Part shown: in pieces, positions 1-5,458 of the stretch | Layout: every line of letters begins with the position of its first letter | Position numbering within the stretch: the first letter of the stretch is position 1 | DNA from: Actinomycetes bacterium | GTDB taxonomy: Bacteria; Actinomycetota; Actinomycetes; Mycobacteriales; Micromonosporaceae | Length of the DNA: 5,458 bases | Assembly: GCA_023437285.1 (NCBI GenBank) | Contig: JAEZGP010000347.1 | Coordinates: 1 to 5,458, forward strand | Direction: 5' to 3' | Program-made: the position numbers and the translations under genes | The notes under the pieces: generated by a model | What the model was told of the DNA's origin: nothing | The model's input: only the letters and a program-made list of their open reading frames with translations | The model's database searches: none

Positions 1-461
1 GCCTCTATGTCGGCCAGCAGCACCCGCAGCGACACGCCGTCCATGACGAGGTGGTGTGCGGTGACGAACAGCAGCGGCGCGCGGTCGCGGCCGCGCGGCA
101 ACAGGCGGGCCGCGACGAGCGGGCCGGCCAGATTTAGTTCAGCGCGGGCCGCGTGGGCCTCCTCCGCCACGGCGGCGTCCTGCTCGTCGGCGGTGAGCGG
201 GGACAGGTCGCGGCGGCGCAGCACGTGCGTGGGCGGGGCGGGGGTGGGTTCCTGCTGCCAGCCGCCCGCCGCGCGGGCGAACCGCAGGCGCAGCGCGTCA
301 TGGTGGGCCACCACCGCGTCGACCGCCTCGGTGAGCGCGGCCGCGTCCACATCGGATGCCAGCTCGACGAGCACCGACATGGTGAAGTGACGCAGCTCCC
401 CGTGGATGTCGAAGAACCAGTGCTGGATCGGCACGAGCGGGGCCGGGCCGTCGACCGGGCC
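1..461 (-). other. Epimerization domain of second subunit, N-terminal part
   Basis: From about residue 1080 the protein reads like the start of an NRPS E domain, which inverts the alpha carbon of the carrier-bound residue. [10 protein letters not shown] (1087-1096) matches the E-specific PIQxWF motif, which differs from the SFAQQRLWF of the C domain in the same protein. [12 protein letters not shown] follows the E-domain pattern, and [11 protein letters not shown] (1215-1225) is the catalytic His motif with His1216. The family usually has VSWR here; this one has Leu1224 in place of Trp. The later motifs, including the conserved catalytic Glu, lie outside the window. Epimerization rather than condensation is well supported, and activity is likely but unproven. 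Confidence 0.85.
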
Positions 462-3400
462 GCGCACGGCCGGCGCGTCGTCGTCGGCGCTCGACGCGGC
501 GGCCAGGTCGGCCACCGTCTGGTGCACGAAGACGTCGCGGGCGGCCAGCCGCAGCCCGGCCTGCCGGGCCCGCGCGACGACCTGGATGGCCAGGATCGAG
601 TCGCCGCCCCGGGCGAAGAAGTTGTCGCCCGCGCCGATCCGCTCGACGCCCAGCGTGCGCGCCCAGATGTCGGCCAGGACCTGCTCGTTCGGGGTGCCCG
701 GGGCCACGTAGGGAGTGTCGGACGCCCCCGTGTCACCAGGGTCGGGCAGCGCGCGCCGGTCCAGCTTGGCGCTGACCGTACGCGGCAGTTCGGCCAGCGG
801 CACGAACGCCGACGGCACCAGGTGGTCGGGCAGCCGCCGCTTGAGCGAGACCCGCAGCCCGGCCACGTCGACGTCGCCCACCACGTACGCGACGAGCCGC
901 TGGTGGCCGTCCGCGCCGGCCCGCGCGACCACGGCCGCCTCGGTCACGCCGGCCTCGGCGAGCAGCGCCGCCTCGACCTCGCCGGGCTCGATCCGGAAGC
1001 CGCGCACCTTGACCTGCTCGTCCGTGCGGCCCAGGTACTCCACGACCCCGTCGCCGGTCCACCGGGCCAGGTCGCCGGTGCGGTACATGCGCTGCCCCGG
1101 CTCGCCGTACGGGTCGGCGACGAACCGCCCGGCGGTCAGGCCGGGCCGGTTGAGGTAGCCGCGCGCGAGCTGGTCACCGGCCAGGTACAGCTCCCCGACG
1201 ACGCCCACGGGGGCGGGTCGCAGCCGGGCGTCGAGCACGTACGCGCGCACGTTGCGCAGCGGCCGCCCGATGACCGGCCGGCCGTCGTCCTCGATCGGGC
1301 ACGACAGCGCGTCGACCGTGCACTCGGTCGGGCCGTAGAAGTTGTAGGCCGTGGTGTCCGGTGCGGCGGCCAGGTCGCGCCACATCGCCGGGTCGACGGC
1401 CTCGCCGCCCAGCATGAGGATGGCCGGCCGGTGCCGGGCGTCGGTGAGCAACCCGGCCGGCAGCAGCTGGCGCAGGTACGACGGGGTGAGGTCGAGGAAG
1501 TCGACGCGCTCGGTGGCCACGTAGTCGACGAGGGCCGCCGGGTCGAGCCGGACGGCCCCGTCGATGAGGTGCAGCTCGTGCCCGTCGGCCAGCAGGGCGG
1601 GGCCCTCCAGCGACGTGTCGAATGAGAACGCCGCCGTCAGTGCGACCCGCAGGCGCCGCCCGCCGGCGCGGGCCACGAAGTCGGCGCGGTGGTTGGCGAC
1701 CAGGTTCGCCAGCGCGCGGTGATCCACGACGACGCCCTTGGGCACGCCGGTCGAGCCGGAGGTGTAGATGACGTACGCGGCGTTGTCGGGCCGCAGCGGG
1801 CCGCGCCGGTCGGCGTCGGCGAGGTCGTCGGCGGCGAACCCGCGTAGCCGCGCCGCCGTAGCGGGGTCGTCGAGGGCCAGCGACGCTACCCCGTCGACGG
1901 CGGTGGCCGACGCCGTCACGACCAGCGCGGGGTCGGCGTCGCGGCACAGCAGCGACAGGCGCTGCGCGGGCACGTCGGGGTCCACGGGCAGGTACACCGC
2001 GCCGGTCTTCCACACCGCGAGCATCGCGACGATCGCGTCCGCGGTGCGGGGCAGCGCCAGAACGACCCGCCGCTCCGGGCCCGCCCCGTCGGCCACGAGC
2101 AGCCGCGCCAACCGGTTGGCCCGCGCGTTGAGTTCGCCGAACGTCAGCCGGTCGGCCCCGCACACCAGCGCGGTACGCGCGGGCTCGCGGGCCGCCTGCG
2201 CCTCGAACAGCGCGGGCAGTGTCGTGTCGGGCGTGGCGAGGGCGGTGTCGGTGCCGGCGGCCAGCACGTCGCGCAGTTCGTCGGCGGAGCTGAGCGCCAC
2301 GTCGGCGAGCGGCCGGTCGGGGTCTGCTGTGATCCCGGCGAGCAGCGCCACCAGGTGGCCGGCCAGCCGGCGCACGGTCGCCGCGTCGAACAGGTCCGTG
2401 CGGTACTCGATCGACCCGGCCAGCCCGTCGCCGCGCGGCTGGAACTCCACGGTGAGGTCGAAGTTCGACTCCCGGCGGGTCAGCGTGGCCGGCGTCGCGG
2501 TCAGGCCCGCGAAGTCGGTGGCGCCGCCGCCGGCCGGGTGCAGCAGCACCATGGCGTCGAACAGCGGGTTGCGGCTCGGGTCCCGGTCGGGGGCCACGGC
2601 GTCGACGACCCGCTCGAACGGCGCCTCGTCGTGGGCGAACGCGTCGAGCACCGTCTCGTGCACGGCGCCCAGCAGGTCGCGGAACGAGCGATCACTGTCC
2701 ACCGTGGAGCGCAGCACGACGGTGTTGACGAAGAAGCCGACCAGCCGCTCCAGCTCCGGCCGGTGGCGTCCCGCCACGGCGGTACCGACGGCAACGTCCT
2801 GCTGCCCGGCGTAGCGCGCGAACAGCGCCTGGCAGGCGGCGACCAGCGCGGCGAACAGGGTGGTGCCGCCGGCGCGGGCGAGGTCGCCGAGTCGCGCGGT
2901 CACGTCGGCGTCGACGGTGAACTCGTGCACCGCGCCGGCCGTCGTGGCCACCGCCGGGCGGGGCCGGTCGGTGGGCAGCTGCAACGGCTCCACGCCGGCC
3001 AGCCGGTCGCGCCAGTAGTCGAGATGACCGGTCAACGCGTCGCCGGCCAGGTGCTCGCGCTGCCACGCCGCGTAGTCCGCGTACTGCAACGGCAGCGCCG
3101 GCAGGTCGGCCGGCTCGCCCGCGCGCGCCGCCCGGTACAGGGCGGCCAGCTCCTCGCCGCTCACGCCCATGGACCAGCCGTCCACCACGATGTGGTGGGC
3201 GGTCAGCAGCAGGACGTGCTCGGTCGGGTCGAGCCGCACCAGCAGCGCCCGCAGCGGCGGCCCGACCCGCAGGTCGAACGGCCGCTCGTACTCGCGGGTC
3301 AGTACGGCGTCCAGCTCCGCGGCCCCCGCGTCCACCACGGGCAGGTCCACCGGGCCGGCCGGGTTGACCACCTGCACGGCGGTGCCGGCGTCGTCGGCGA

Positions 3401-3698
3401 ACGTGGTGCGCAGGATCTCGTGCCGGGCCACGAGCTGGGCCAGCGCGGTGGCCAGGGCCGGCACGTCCAGTTCGCCGGTCAGCCGCAGCGGCAGCCCGCT
3501 GTGGTACTCGGCGGTGCCCGGCCGCAGCTGCTCGGCGAACCACAGCCGCTGCTGGGCGAACGACAGCGGCAGCGGGCCGCCACGGTCGGCGGTCGGGATC
3601 GCCGGGGCGGCTCCGTTGCCTCCGGCGAGCCGGCGGCGCAGCTGTTCGCGCAGCTCGGCGGGCAGCGCGGCGACGCGGCGCTCGTACGTGGACGTCAT
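1..3698 (-). CDS. NRPS subunit, N-terminal part: C-A-PCP-E (runs off left edge)
   Basis: N-terminal 1,232 residues of a second NRPS subunit that condenses, activates, carries and epimerizes one amino acid. The ATG at 3698 has GAGGAG seven bases upstream, and the protein begins MTSTYERR. Domains: basic head (1-41), C domain (about 42-465, SFAQQRLWF and HHIVVDG at 168-174), A domain (about 493-987, YTSGSTG from 645, YGPTE from 788, Lys978), PCP (about 1003-1070, GGDSI with Ser1034) and the start of an E domain (from about 1080, PIQHWFF and HHLVMDG at 1215-1221). I checked the codon phase at more than a dozen motifs between 3563 and 44 and all share one frame, so the gene looks intact. The stop is outside the window; the rest of the E domain and perhaps more modules follow. 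Its C domain should accept the peptide from the PCP of the gene that ends 12 bases upstream. The two form one assembly line and very probably one operon. Confidence 0.96.
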   Translation of the reverse strand, partial: MTSTYERRVAALPAELREQLRRRLAGGNGAAPAIPTADRGGPLPLSFAQQRLWFAEQLRPGTAEYHSGLPLRLTGELDVPALATALAQLVARHEILRTTFADDAGTAVQVVNPAGPVDLPVVDAGAAELDAVLTREYERPFDLRVGPPLRALLVRLDPTEHVLLLTAHHIVVDGWSMGVSGEELAALYRAARAGEPADLPALPLQYADYAAWQREHLAGDALTGHLDYWRDRLAGVEPLQLPTDRPRPAVATTAGAVHEFTVDADVTARLGDLARAGGTTLFAALVAACQALFARYAGQQDVAVGTAVAGRHRPELERLVGFFVNTVVLRSTVDSDRSFRDLLGAVHETVLDAFAHDEAPFERVVDAVAPDRDPSRNPLFDAMVLLHPAGGGATDFAGLTATPATLTRRESNFDLTVEFQPRGDGLAGSIEYRTDLFDAATVRRLAGHLVALLAGITADPDRPLADVALSSADELRDVLAAGTDTALATPDTTLPALFEAQAAREPARTALVCGADRLTFGELNARANRLARLLVADGAGPERRVVLALPRTADAIVAMLAVWKTGAVYLPVDPDVPAQRLSLLCRDADPALVVTASATAVDGVASLALDDPATAARLRGFAADDLADADRRGPLRPDNAAYVIYTSGSTGVPKGVVVDHRALANLVANHRADFVARAGGRRLRVALTAAFSFDTSLEGPALLADGHELHLIDGAVRLDPAALVDYVATERVDFLDLTPSYLRQLLPAGLLTDARHRPAILMLGGEAVDPAMWRDLAAAPDTTAYNFYGPTECTVDALSCPIEDDGRPVIGRPLRNVRAYVLDARLRPAPVGVVGELYLAGDQLARGYLNRPGLTAGRFVADPYGEPGQRMYRTGDLARWTGDGVVEYLGRTDEQVKVRGFRIEPGEVEAALLAEAGVTEAAVVARAGADGHQRLVAYVVGDVDVAGLRVSLKRRLPDHLVPSAFVPLAELPRTVSAKLDRRALPDPGDTGASDTPYVAPGTPNEQVLADIWARTLGVERIGAGDNFFARGGDSILAIQVVARARQAGLRLAARDVFVHQTVADLAAASSADDDAPAVRGPVDGPAPLVPIQHWFFDIHGELRHFTMSVLVELASDVDAAALTEAVDAVVAHHDALRLRFARAAGGWQQEPTPAPPTHVLRRRDLSPLTADEQDAAVAEEAHAARAELNLAGPLVAARLLPRGRDRAPLLFVTAHHLVMDGVSLRVLLADIE
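489..692 (-). other. Peptidyl carrier protein domain of second subunit
   Basis: Carrier domain, residues about 1003-1070, with [15 protein letters not shown] and the phosphopantetheine attachment Ser1034. The GGDSI..IQ wording is the variant typical of carriers that work with an epimerization domain, and it agrees with the E domain that follows directly. The linker to that domain is short and Asp/Pro-rich. Confidence 0.94.
1067..1168. repeat. Paralogous A-domain block, copy 1
   Basis: This stretch encodes the A-domain part around [14 protein letters not shown] and [10 protein letters not shown] of the second subunit. It is about nine-tenths identical in nucleotides to 4351-4452 in the first subunit, including an exact 22-base match at its left end (1067-1088). 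Shared ancestry of A domains, with recombination or conversion possible, explains it. Confidence 0.75.
1753..1778. repeat. 26-bp exact direct repeat over the A3 (ATP-loop) motif, copy 1
   Basis: Identical for 26 bases to 5016-5041. It encodes the AYVIYTSGS part of the ATP-binding loop in the second subunit. Conserved protein sequence plus strong codon bias is enough to explain it. Confidence 0.85.
2304..3575 (-). other. Condensation domain of second subunit (LCL-like)
   Basis: Peptide-bond forming domain, residues about 42-465. Core motifs in order: SFAQQRLWF (46-54), RHEILRTTF (92-100), HHIVVDG with the catalytic second His at 169 and Asp173, [19 protein letters not shown] (Phe322-Phe323), APFERVV and [10 protein letters not shown]. 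The motif wording fits the class joining an L-aminoacyl donor to an L-aminoacyl acceptor, in keeping with the absence of an E domain on the upstream subunit. The class assignment is by eye and would need a tree to confirm. Confidence 0.92.
3576..3698 (-). other. Basic N-terminal segment of second subunit, possible docking element
   Basis: Residues 1-41 precede the C domain. Residues 5-25 ([20 protein letters not shown]) look helical, with six Arg against three Glu, and are followed by a Gly/Ala/Pro-rich linker. A similar L-P-x-x-R-x-x-L-x-x-R-L helix is often seen in linkers before C domains inside NRPS chains. A docking role is therefore inferred only from its place at a subunit junction and its charge. 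Confidence 0.4.
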
Positions 3699-3713
3699 CG
3701 GGTGGCTCCTCAC
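3699..3713 (-). promoter_or_regulatory. Ribosome binding site of second NRPS gene, overlapping upstream stop
   Basis: Read on the minus strand, GAGGAG (3711-3706) lies seven bases before the ATG at 3698 and overlaps the TGA stop (3712-3710) of the first gene. The gap between genes is 11 bases. This arrangement is typical of translational coupling in polycistronic NRPS operons. It also decides the start: an in-frame GTG at 3713 overlaps the stop as GTGA, but its own AGGAG (3720-3716) is only two bases away, too close for normal initiation. Confidence 0.85.
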
Positions 3714-5458
3714 AGCTCCTGGGCGGCGGCGAGCCGCTCCAGCTCGGCCAGCACCGCGTCCTCGACCAGCTCGGCGAGCCGGGCGACGGTGCGGGCGGTC
3801 AAAACGTCACGGGGCGTCAGGTCGACGTCGAACGCCGCCTTGATCCGGGCGGTGACCCGCAGGCTGCGCAGCGAGTCCCCGCCGTGGTCGAAGAAGTCGT
3901 CGTGTACGCCCACGCGCGGCGCCCCGAGCACCTGCGACCAGATGTCGGCCAGCGCGGCCTCGGTGTCGGTGCGCGGCGCGACCGGCTCGGCGACCGGCTC
4001 GGCCGCCTCCGGCTCGGGCAGCGCGCGGCGGTCGAGCTTGCCGTTGGGGGTCAGCGGCAGGGCGTCGAGCACGGCGAAGCCGGTCGGCACGAGATAGTCG
4101 GGCAGCGTGCGGGCCAGGTGCGCGCGCAGCTGCGCGGGGGTGGGCCGGTCGGCGTCCGGCGCGGGTACGACGTACCCGACGAGGCGGTTGGAGCCGCCGT
4201 CGTCGCGGGCGATCACCGCGGCGTGGGCCACCGCGGGGTGTCCCGCCAGGGCGGCCTCGATCTCGCCGGGCTCGACCCGGAACCCTCGAATCTGCACCTG
4301 CTCGTCGACGCGCCCCCGGAACTCCAGCTGCCCGTCGGCGCCCCAGCGCACCAGGTCGCCGGTGCGGTACATCCGCTCCCCCGGCCCGCCGAACGGGTCG
4401 GCCAGGAACCGCCCGGCGGTGAGCCCGGGCCGGTTCAGGTAGCCGCGCGCCAGGCTCACGCCGGCGACGTACAGCTCGCCGAGCGCCCCGACGGGGACCG
4501 GACGCAGCGCGCCGTCCAGCACGTACACCCGGGTGTTGGGCAGTGGGCGACCGATCGGCGGCGCGCTACCGGCGGGAGTGAGGGGGTCGGACCAGGTGGC
4601 CACGACGGTGCACTCCGTGGGGCCGTACGAATTGATCATGCGGCGGCCCGGCGCCCACGCCGCGACCAGCTCGGCCGGGCACGCCTCGCCGCCGACGATG
4701 ACCGTGCCGAAGTCGGGCAGCGCCTCCCGGGCGTCCACGGTGGCCAGCGCGGCCGGCGGGATCAGCGCGTGCGTCACCCGCCGCTCGCGCAGCACGGCGG
4801 CGAGCTGGTCGCCCAGCAGCGGGCCCGGCGGCGGTACGACCAGGGCCGCCCCGGCCGGCAGCGACATGCACAGCTCCAGCACCGACGCGTCGAAGCTCGG
4901 CGACGAGAACTCCAGCACCCGGTCGCCGGGCCGCACCGCGTAGTGCTCGATCTCGGCGGCGGAGAAGTTCGCCAGGCCCCGGTTGGTCACGACCACCCCC
5001 TTGGGTCGCCCGGTGGAGCCGGAGGTGTAGATGACGTACGCCGGGTGGTCGACGTGTACGAGCGGGTCCGCGACCGGGTCGGCCGGCCCCCGCCATGCCG
5101 CCTCGTCGTCGACGGCCAGCCACCGCTCGGGCGCCACCACGCCGTCCGGTGATCCGTGCCCGACCACCAGGACCGGGTCGGCGTCGGCGAGCATGAAGGC
5201 GATCCGGTCGGCCGGGTACGCCGGGTCGACCGGCAGGAACGCCGCGCCGGCCTTCGCCACCGCCAGCTGCGCGGTGACCAGGTCGACCGAGCGCGGCAGC
5301 GCCAACGCCACCACCCGCTCCGGCGCGGCCCCCCGCGCGATCAGCACCCGGGCCAGCCGGTCGGAGCGCGCGTCGAGTTCGGCGAAGCTCAGCGCGCCGC
5401 CGTCCCAGACGAGCGCGGGTCGCTCGCCGTGCCGGGCCACCGCGGCCGCGAACAGCTC
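3710..5458 (-). CDS. NRPS subunit, C-terminal part: A-PCP (N-terminus beyond window)
   Basis: C-terminal 582 residues of a modular non-ribosomal peptide synthetase, a cytosolic enzyme that activates an amino acid as its adenylate and loads it on a carrier thiol. The frame is open at the right edge. The first visible residues ([16 protein letters not shown]) match the usual beginning of an A domain, so a C domain or other upstream part is probably outside. A-domain core motifs in order: [11 protein letters not shown] from residue 144, FDASVLEL with the pocket Asp at 190, NSYGPTE around 278, [17 protein letters not shown] and NGKLDRR with the catalytic Lys at 474. A Pro/Glu/Ala linker follows, then a PCP with GGDSL, its phosphopantetheine Ser at 529, and an acidic helical tail ending EL and TGA. 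A GTG at 5440 is an internal Val codon inside the A domain and not a credible start. The next NRPS gene begins 12 bases after the stop. NRPS A-PCP identity is seen directly and is very secure; the substrate is not. Confidence 0.96.
   Translation of the reverse strand, partial: ELFAAAVARHGERPALVWDGGALSFAELDARSDRLARVLIARGAAPERVVALALPRSVDLVTAQLAVAKAGAAFLPVDPAYPADRIAFMLADADPVLVVGHGSPDGVVAPERWLAVDDEAAWRGPADPVADPLVHVDHPAYVIYTSGSTGRPKGVVVTNRGLANFSAAEIEHYAVRPGDRVLEFSSPSFDASVLELCMSLPAGAALVVPPPGPLLGDQLAAVLRERRVTHALIPPAALATVDAREALPDFGTVIVGGEACPAELVAAWAPGRRMINSYGPTECTVVATWSDPLTPAGSAPPIGRPLPNTRVYVLDGALRPVPVGALGELYVAGVSLARGYLNRPGLTAGRFLADPFGGPGERMYRTGDLVRWGADGQLEFRGRVDEQVQIRGFRVEPGEIEAALAGHPAVAHAAVIARDDGGSNRLVGYVVPAPDADRPTPAQLRAHLARTLPDYLVPTGFAVLDALPLTPNGKLDRRALPEPEAAEPVAEPVAPRTDTEAALADIWSQVLGAPRVGVHDDFFDHGGDSLRSLRVTARIKAAFDVDLTPRDVLTARTVARLAELVEDAVLAELERLAAAQEL
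3713..3763 (-). other. Acidic C-terminal tail of first subunit, possible docking element
   Basis: The last 17 residues after the PCP (566-582) read as an amphipathic-looking helix rich in Glu, Leu and Ala, ending AAAQEL. Together with the last PCP helix (559-582) there are six acidic and two basic residues. It could pair with the basic head of the next subunit. It matches no docking family I can name with certainty and may simply be a short helical extension of the carrier domain. Confidence 0.4.
3764..3967 (-). other. Peptidyl carrier protein (thiolation) domain of first subunit
   Basis: Four-helix carrier domain, residues about 498-565 of the visible part. The motif [11 protein letters not shown] contains Ser529, which would receive the 4'-phosphopantetheine arm. 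It carries the growing peptide and hands it to the C domain of the next protein. The core reads GGDSL rather than the GGHSL common in carriers that precede a C domain. Nothing but a 17-residue tail follows, so there is no thioesterase or E domain on this subunit. Confidence 0.93.
3978..4001. repeat. 12-bp perfect tandem repeat in the A-PCP linker
   Basis: The unit gcgaccggctcg occurs twice in direct succession (3978-3989 and 3990-4001). It encodes a duplicated AEPV in the Pro/Glu/Ala-rich linker (residues about 482-495) between the A and PCP domains of the first subunit. Being a multiple of three, it keeps the frame. It most likely reflects slippage in a tolerant flexible linker. Confidence 0.85.
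4351..4452. repeat. Paralogous A-domain block, copy 2
   Basis: Partner of 1067-1168, in the first subunit's A domain. The exact 22-base match covers 4351-4372; later differences are scattered single bases, several at third codon positions. Confidence 0.75.
5016..5041. repeat. 26-bp exact direct repeat over the A3 motif, copy 2
   Basis: Partner of 1753-1778, in the A domain of the first subunit, in the same orientation. The bases on either side differ. Confidence 0.85.

Larger units (their letters stand above)
738..2222 (-). other. Adenylation domain of second subunit, probably for a basic amino acid
   Basis: Activation domain, residues about 493-987, with [11 protein letters not shown] from 645, FDTSLEG from 693, NFYGPTE (Tyr788), [20 protein letters not shown] and SAKLDRR (Lys978). 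Aligned by eye to GrsA, the pocket residues are D694, T695, E698, D736, M762, G764, F787, V795, D796 and K978, i.e. D-T-E-D-M-G-F-V-D-K. Acidic residues at the third and fourth positions, deep in the pocket, are known from domains that load cationic amino acids such as arginine, lysine, ornithine or related guanidino residues. I infer a positively charged substrate, arginine-like preferred, with moderate confidence. The catalytic motifs are complete. Confidence 0.92.
4010..5458 (-). other. Adenylation domain of first subunit
   Basis: ATP-dependent amino acid activating domain, visible residues 1-483, with every core motif from the ATP-binding loop (from Tyr144) to the C-terminal catalytic Lys474. 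Aligned by eye to the GrsA phenylalanine domain, the ten pocket residues are D190, A191, L194, L232, I254, G256, S277, V285, V286 and K474, i.e. D-A-L-L-I-G-S-V-V-K. Asp at the first position is what alpha-amino acid activators normally have. The otherwise non-polar lining suggests a neutral, hydrophobic substrate, but I do not recognise the exact code and assign no amino acid. The catalytic set appears intact, so the domain should be active. Confidence 0.93.

Noticed and set aside
1..461. Reading the last domain as a second condensation domain
   Set aside because: [17 protein letters not shown] and HHLVMDGVS match E-domain wording, and the preceding carrier has the GGDSI form. The C domain of the same protein looks clearly different.
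153..1625. 490-codon open frame on the plus strand
   Set aside because: Antisense to the A, PCP and E domains of the second subunit, low-complexity product, no motif. The minus-strand frame here has a full set of NRPS motifs.
1174..2163. Minus-strand open frame with an Arg/Gly/Ala/Pro-rich product
   Set aside because: Out-of-frame reading of the second subunit's A domain; the motif-bearing frame is a different one. The same holds for 2692-3543, 134-736 and 4566-5123.
3699..3709. Promoter or terminator between the two genes
   Set aside because: Only 11 bases are available and they hold the Shine-Dalgarno spacer; no hairpin or promoter elements fit.
2355..4097. 580-codon open frame on the plus strand
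   Set aside because: It lies antisense across both NRPS genes and their junction. Its product is Arg/Gly/Gln/Val-rich with no recognisable domain, the usual artefact of high-G+C antisense frames.
3884..5152. 422-codon open frame on the plus strand
   Set aside because: Antisense shadow of the A-PCP gene, with no domain and no convincing ribosome binding site.
3710..5440. Start of the first NRPS gene at the GTG at 5440
   Set aside because: The frame continues upstream to the window edge with residues typical of the A-domain beginning, so this GTG is an internal Val codon.
1..5458. tRNA, CRISPR, insertion sequence or attachment site
   Set aside because: Apart from the 11-base gap every base is inside an NRPS reading frame. 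The only repeats are paralogous A-domain segments and a linker duplication.

Overview
This window is a fragment of a non-ribosomal peptide synthetase (NRPS) locus read entirely from the minus strand. The very high G+C content, the strong preference for G or C at third codon positions (GCC, CTG, GTC, GGC, ACC) and the long spurious open frames on the opposite strand point to an actinomycete, such as the Streptomyces or Micromonosporaceae lineages. The genus cannot be fixed from this sequence.

Two genes are present, and both are cut by the window edges. In transcription order (right to left), the first occupies 5458 to 3710. It supplies 582 visible residues: a complete or nearly complete adenylation (A) domain and a peptidyl carrier (PCP) domain, followed by a short acidic tail and a TGA stop. 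Its N-terminus, probably with a condensation domain, lies beyond the right edge. The second gene starts at an ATG at 3698 with a good Shine-Dalgarno sequence and stays open to the left edge, giving about 1,232 visible residues. Its order is a basic N-terminal segment, a condensation (C) domain, an A domain, a PCP, and the first part of an epimerization (E) domain. Motifs along its whole length fall in one reading frame, so there is no sign of a frameshift.

Only 11 bases separate the genes, and the Shine-Dalgarno sequence of the second overlaps the stop codon of the first. They are therefore almost certainly one operon with coupled translation. The peptide on the first protein's PCP would be passed in trans to the C domain of the second protein, possibly helped by the acidic tail and basic head at the junction. 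The second module would add one residue and epimerize it. Specificity residues read by eye suggest a hydrophobic residue for the first A domain (weak). For the second they suggest a positively charged, arginine- or lysine-like residue (moderate), which the E domain would turn to the D form. The local product order is thus ...-(hydrophobic?)-(D-basic?)-....

No RNA gene, transposon, CRISPR array, terminator or promoter is visible, and apart from the 11-base gap the window is fully coding. The enzymes belong to a well-known class. Any novelty lies in the peptide product, which this fragment cannot identify.
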